5,036 nt of DNA from Acidimicrobiia bacterium (GTDB taxonomy: Bacteria > Actinomycetota > Acidimicrobiia > Acidimicrobiales > Acidimicrobilacustridaceae), in NCBI GenBank assembly GCA_016462055.1, contig JAEMTX010000147.1, positions 1-5,036 of the forward strand, written 5' to 3'. Under the pieces are notes generated by a model. The model made no database searches, had not been told where the DNA came from, and saw only the letters and a program-made list of their open reading frames with translations. Position numbers and translations under genes: made by a program. Shown piece after piece: positions 4,752-5,036 of the stretch (the first letter of the stretch is position 1; each line of letters begins with the position of its first letter).

Positions 4752-5036
4752 ATGAGCACTCCGCTTGCCAATCGTCTGGGCATTGAATTTCCAATCTTTG
4801 CCTTTTCTCATTGTCGAGATGTCGTCGCGGCCGTGACGAATGCGGGCGGCTTTGGTGTGCTCGGCGCACTTGCATTCGGGCCCGAACAACTCGAGATCGA
4901 ACTCAATTGGATCGATGAGCATGTCAATGGAAAGCCCTACGGGGTCGACTTCGCCATGCCGGTTAATTACATCGGGAAGGGTGGGGGAGAAGACGCGTCA
5001 TTCGATTCGCTTGACGCCATGATCCCGACCGAACAC
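4752..5036 (+). CDS. Nitronate monooxygenase-like flavoprotein, N-terminal part (3' end outside window)
   Basis: Ninety-five codons are visible and the frame is still open at the right edge; complete family members usually have 320-380 residues. The start MSTPLANRLGIEFPIF, the NAGGFGVLGA motif (30-39) and KPYGVDFAMP (61-70) match the nitronate monooxygenase (former 2-nitropropane dioxygenase) family, which are FMN-binding TIM barrels that oxidise alkyl nitronates. The usual APM after the first strand is replaced by AFSHC (17-21). From memory, a group of mycobacterial and related proteins shares this FxFxHCRDVV form, and their substrates are poorly known. The catalytic His and most FMN contacts lie beyond the window. 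The gene is divergent from the alcohol dehydrogenase gene across 184 bp that hold the palindromes, a T7 run (4684-4690) and a possible TACATT -10 (4680-4685). Confidence 0.93.
   Translation, partial: MSTPLANRLGIEFPIFAFSHCRDVVAAVTNAGGFGVLGALAFGPEQLEIELNWIDEHVNGKPYGVDFAMPVNYIGKGGGEDASFDSLDAMIPTEH

Overview
The window looks like ordinary chromosome from a moderately GC-rich actinobacterium. Supporting signs are the FtsX C-terminus with an ARRREIEVMKLVGATNWF-type motif, a Bax inhibitor-1 protein of the actinobacterial type, an NDMA/mycofactocin-type alcohol dehydrogenase, a nitronate monooxygenase of a type I associate with mycobacteria and their relatives, and several starts that look leaderless. 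A small secreted-stalk protein with Thr-rich runs would fit Acidimicrobiia (for example the Ilumatobacter group), but that placement is a guess.

Layout, left to right. The 3' end of ftsX (+) runs to 329. It converges on a beta-carbonic anhydrase gene (-, 388-897). A short divergent promoter region (898-983) separates that gene from a small stand-alone Rieske ferredoxin (+, 984-1316). A seven-helix Bax inhibitor-1/YccA-type membrane protein (+, 1390-2184) follows, with its own ribosome binding site and a possible -10 box. It converges on a small Thr-rich single-pass membrane protein (-, 2208-2447). That gene is divergent from an unrecognised 287-residue protein with a Cys/His cluster at its C-terminus (+, 2508-3371). 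This protein converges on an NDMA-dependent, zinc-containing alcohol dehydrogenase (-, 3425-4567). A 184-bp divergent region with two back-to-back palindromes leads to the 5' part of a nitronate monooxygenase-like flavoprotein (+, from 4752, running off the window).

Gene direction changes at almost every junction, so most genes here are probably single transcription units and not an operon. I see no shared pathway that links all of them. The closest functional hint is that the dehydrogenase and the nitronate monooxygenase share one divergent regulatory region. I found no mobile element, CRISPR array, tRNA or rRNA, and no convincing new multi-gene system. The items most worth a second look are the palindrome pair in the dehydrogenase leader, the unknown protein with the Cys-rich tail, and three starts that share a leaderless arrangement.
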